The position numbers and the translations under genes are program-made. Positions 43,362 to 44,942 of a DNA stretch of 44,942 bases are shown here, in pieces; within the stretch, counting starts at the first letter, position 1, and each line of letters begins with the position of its first letter. Source of the DNA: Pelargonium cotyledonis (Eukaryota > Streptophyta > Magnoliopsida > Geraniales > Geraniaceae); NCBI GenBank assembly GCA_036897625.1, contig JAYMTA010000080.1:1-44942 (forward strand), in the 5' to 3' direction. The notes below the pieces were generated by a model. That model was not told the origin of the DNA and searched no databases. It saw only the letters and a list, made by a program, of their open reading frames with translations.

Positions 43362-43919
43362 TGAAAAGACAGTGAATTATACAAATTAGCAATAGGCTCA
43401 GCTTCTACAATAGGAGAAAAAAAATAAAAAATAAAAATCCTGCTTTTAAAAAAAAACAAACAAATGGATTGATAGACACATGTTAACCTCTTGTATTATT
43501 GTATGAGACCTTATGAATGGTTAACATTCAATCATTCATAAAAATTAGCACAGGGTAATTTAAAATCAATGTGGGAATCACAAATATGTGTAACTTCATA
43601 TACACAACAATTGATAAATATCAAATATATTTTAGCATTGACAATTTCCAGATCATAGTGGTTCCAAAATGATCATAAATAAATACACAATACTGAGAAT
43701 ACTTCAAACTGTTCTCATCAAATTATGAGAAAGCATAATGCATTCAGCCAATACTTTCACCACAATGATTTGATAAATAAAAAATCAGTCCAAAATAACA
43801 ACCAAAGCTTGTTAAACAATAGGTTCTTTGTTTTTCTTTTCACCACTGAATCAACAAGCAACAATCAAACAAAAAAAAACATTTTCATCCAAACACAAGC
43901 ATCTGAAAAACAATAACAA
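43362..43919. other. 5' leader intron of the Agenet gene, non-repetitive part
   Basis: AT-rich intron sequence between the 5' UTR acceptor (~43361) and the tandem repeat array. No gene or RNA seen. Confidence 0.4.
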
Positions 43920-44715
43920 AAAAAACTGAAACACTGCATGCTTAGCAACCAGATAAACAATAGATTCAATTGAATCACACTAAATCAAAGCTTAAACATT
44001 AGAAAGTAAGAAACAACAAAAAAGTTGAGATGCTACGAAATAAATTGGATTCAATTGAACGCATAAATAGAAGCTTCATAATGAAATTAACAGAAAATTT
44101 TCGAATATTGAACCTCAATAACAATTGAAGCGCACTGAATCAACCAACCAACATGGAACAATCAGAGAAAAAAACAAATTAAATCTACTCACAGCATATT
44201 AGAAAAATAACAAATACATAAACTGAAACCCAACATGCTTAACTAAAAGCATAGTTTCAATTGAAGCACACTAATCAAAGCCCTAAGAACGTGAAAATTA
44301 AGAACAAAAATTAGACAGACAGCATAAAATATAAAAAAGAGAAACGCAACAAGCTTTAGCAAGCAGATTAAACAACAGATTCGATCGAAGAGCACTAATC
44401 GTAGCTTACAGATGAGAAAATTAACAGCAACAAAAATCAGACACAGCATAAGAAATTAAAAACTGCAACGCAACATGCTTAGCGAACAGATTAGGCAATA
44501 GAATCAATCGAAATACACTAATCGGAGCTAACAGATGACAAAATTAACAAACAATGAGATTCGATGAAAAAAGCATAAACGAAGAACACTAATCGAAGCT
44601 AAAACATGAGAAGAGTAATAATAATAAAAAACGCAGATTGAGATTCGACGAAATAAACATAATCGAAAAACACAAATCGAAGCTAAACGTTGAGAAAATT
44701 TACAGAAAATATTGG
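43920..44715. repeat. Diverged tandem repeat (~90-120 bp period) in the 5' leader intron of the Agenet gene
   Basis: The motif CAACATGCTTAGCNAACAGATTA...CAATTGAA.CACACTAATC.AAGCT...ATGAGAAAATTAACAG recurs at about 43931, 44231, 44348, 44471 and, shortened, near 44560-44600 and 44650-44700. Spacings between the best copies are 117 and 123 bases; the last two units are ~88 apart. Confidence 0.65.
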
Positions 44716-44737
44716 AAAATCGAGACTCAACAAACCT

Positions 44738-44815
44738 TAGAGCGACGGTTTTCGTAGCTGAAATCGCCGATTTCTGATTCAGTCTCTTCCTTCCGAGAAA
44801 TATTTATGAGAAAAA
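44738..44815 (-). other. Putative non-coding first exon of the Agenet gene
   Basis: On the - strand a GC-richer leader-like stretch (GGAAGGAAGAGACTGAATC ... ACCGTCGCTCTAAG) ends at a donor AAG|GTTTGTTG (44738|44737). It would splice to the acceptor near 43361 ahead of the ATG exon. The 5' limit is approximate and the promoter should lie toward 44820-44942. Confidence 0.5.
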
Positions 44816-44942
44816 TGGTGAGTTTTTGGGTGGTTACGTTCATATACTTCGCTAGAATATTCTGAAATTAATAATTAAAAAATAAAATCAAAATTTCGAT
44901 GATCCCACGGTCACGAAACGTGCGTGTGCTGTTTCTTCGTGG

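Overview
The window is nuclear DNA of a flowering plant, most likely a eudicot. The evidence is multi-exon genes with GT-AG introns, AT-rich intergenic DNA full of MITEs and a tRNA-derived SINE, and plant-only families (RPS5-type CC-NB-ARC-LRR, BOR borate exporter, DUF642 cell-wall protein). The species cannot be fixed from the sequence alone.

Bases 1-23143 (+ strand) hold a decaying cluster of RPS5-like CC-NB-ARC-LRR (CNL) resistance genes interrupted by one borate-transporter gene. CNL1 (3-2633) has an open frame but its start lies left of the window. CNL2 (10613-13515) is near full length with two in-frame stop codons. CNL3 (16305-19045) has one frameshift and one stop. CNL4 (21468-23143) has several indels and large deletions. 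A 3' scrap of a further copy lies at 19360-19481. CNL2, CNL3 and CNL4 keep a recognisable non-coding leader exon upstream, duplicated in front of CNL3. CNL2 and CNL3 keep a tiny terminal exon. Between CNL1 and CNL2 is a 13-exon BOR4-type borate exporter (4374-8066). All its splice sites are intact, but it has three frame-breaking indels.

Bases 23144-26919 are gene-poor and contain a MITE family, including two copies in inverted orientation 7 bp apart. Bases 26920-31339 (+) carry an intact three-exon DUF642 secreted protein and an intronless, GC-rich SKP1-like gene.

Bases 32112-44820 are transcribed from the - strand. There is an eight-exon mitochondrial cytochrome c1 gene whose heme motif has lost its first cysteine. 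A 5 kb stretch follows with a ~470-bp tandem triplication and one possible orphan exon. Last is a two-exon Agenet/Tudor-like gene with a SINE in its coding intron and a repeat-rich intron in its 5' leader.

Functionally the window joins an innate-immunity cluster to unrelated housekeeping genes: boron efflux, cell-wall DUF642, SCF ubiquitin ligase adaptor, respiratory complex III, and a putative chromatin/RNA reader. No operon-like logic or new multi-gene system is visible. The items most worth checking are the cytochrome c1 Cys-to-Gly change, the broken BOR gene, the parallel nonsense codons in CNL2 and CNL3, and the conserved leader exons.
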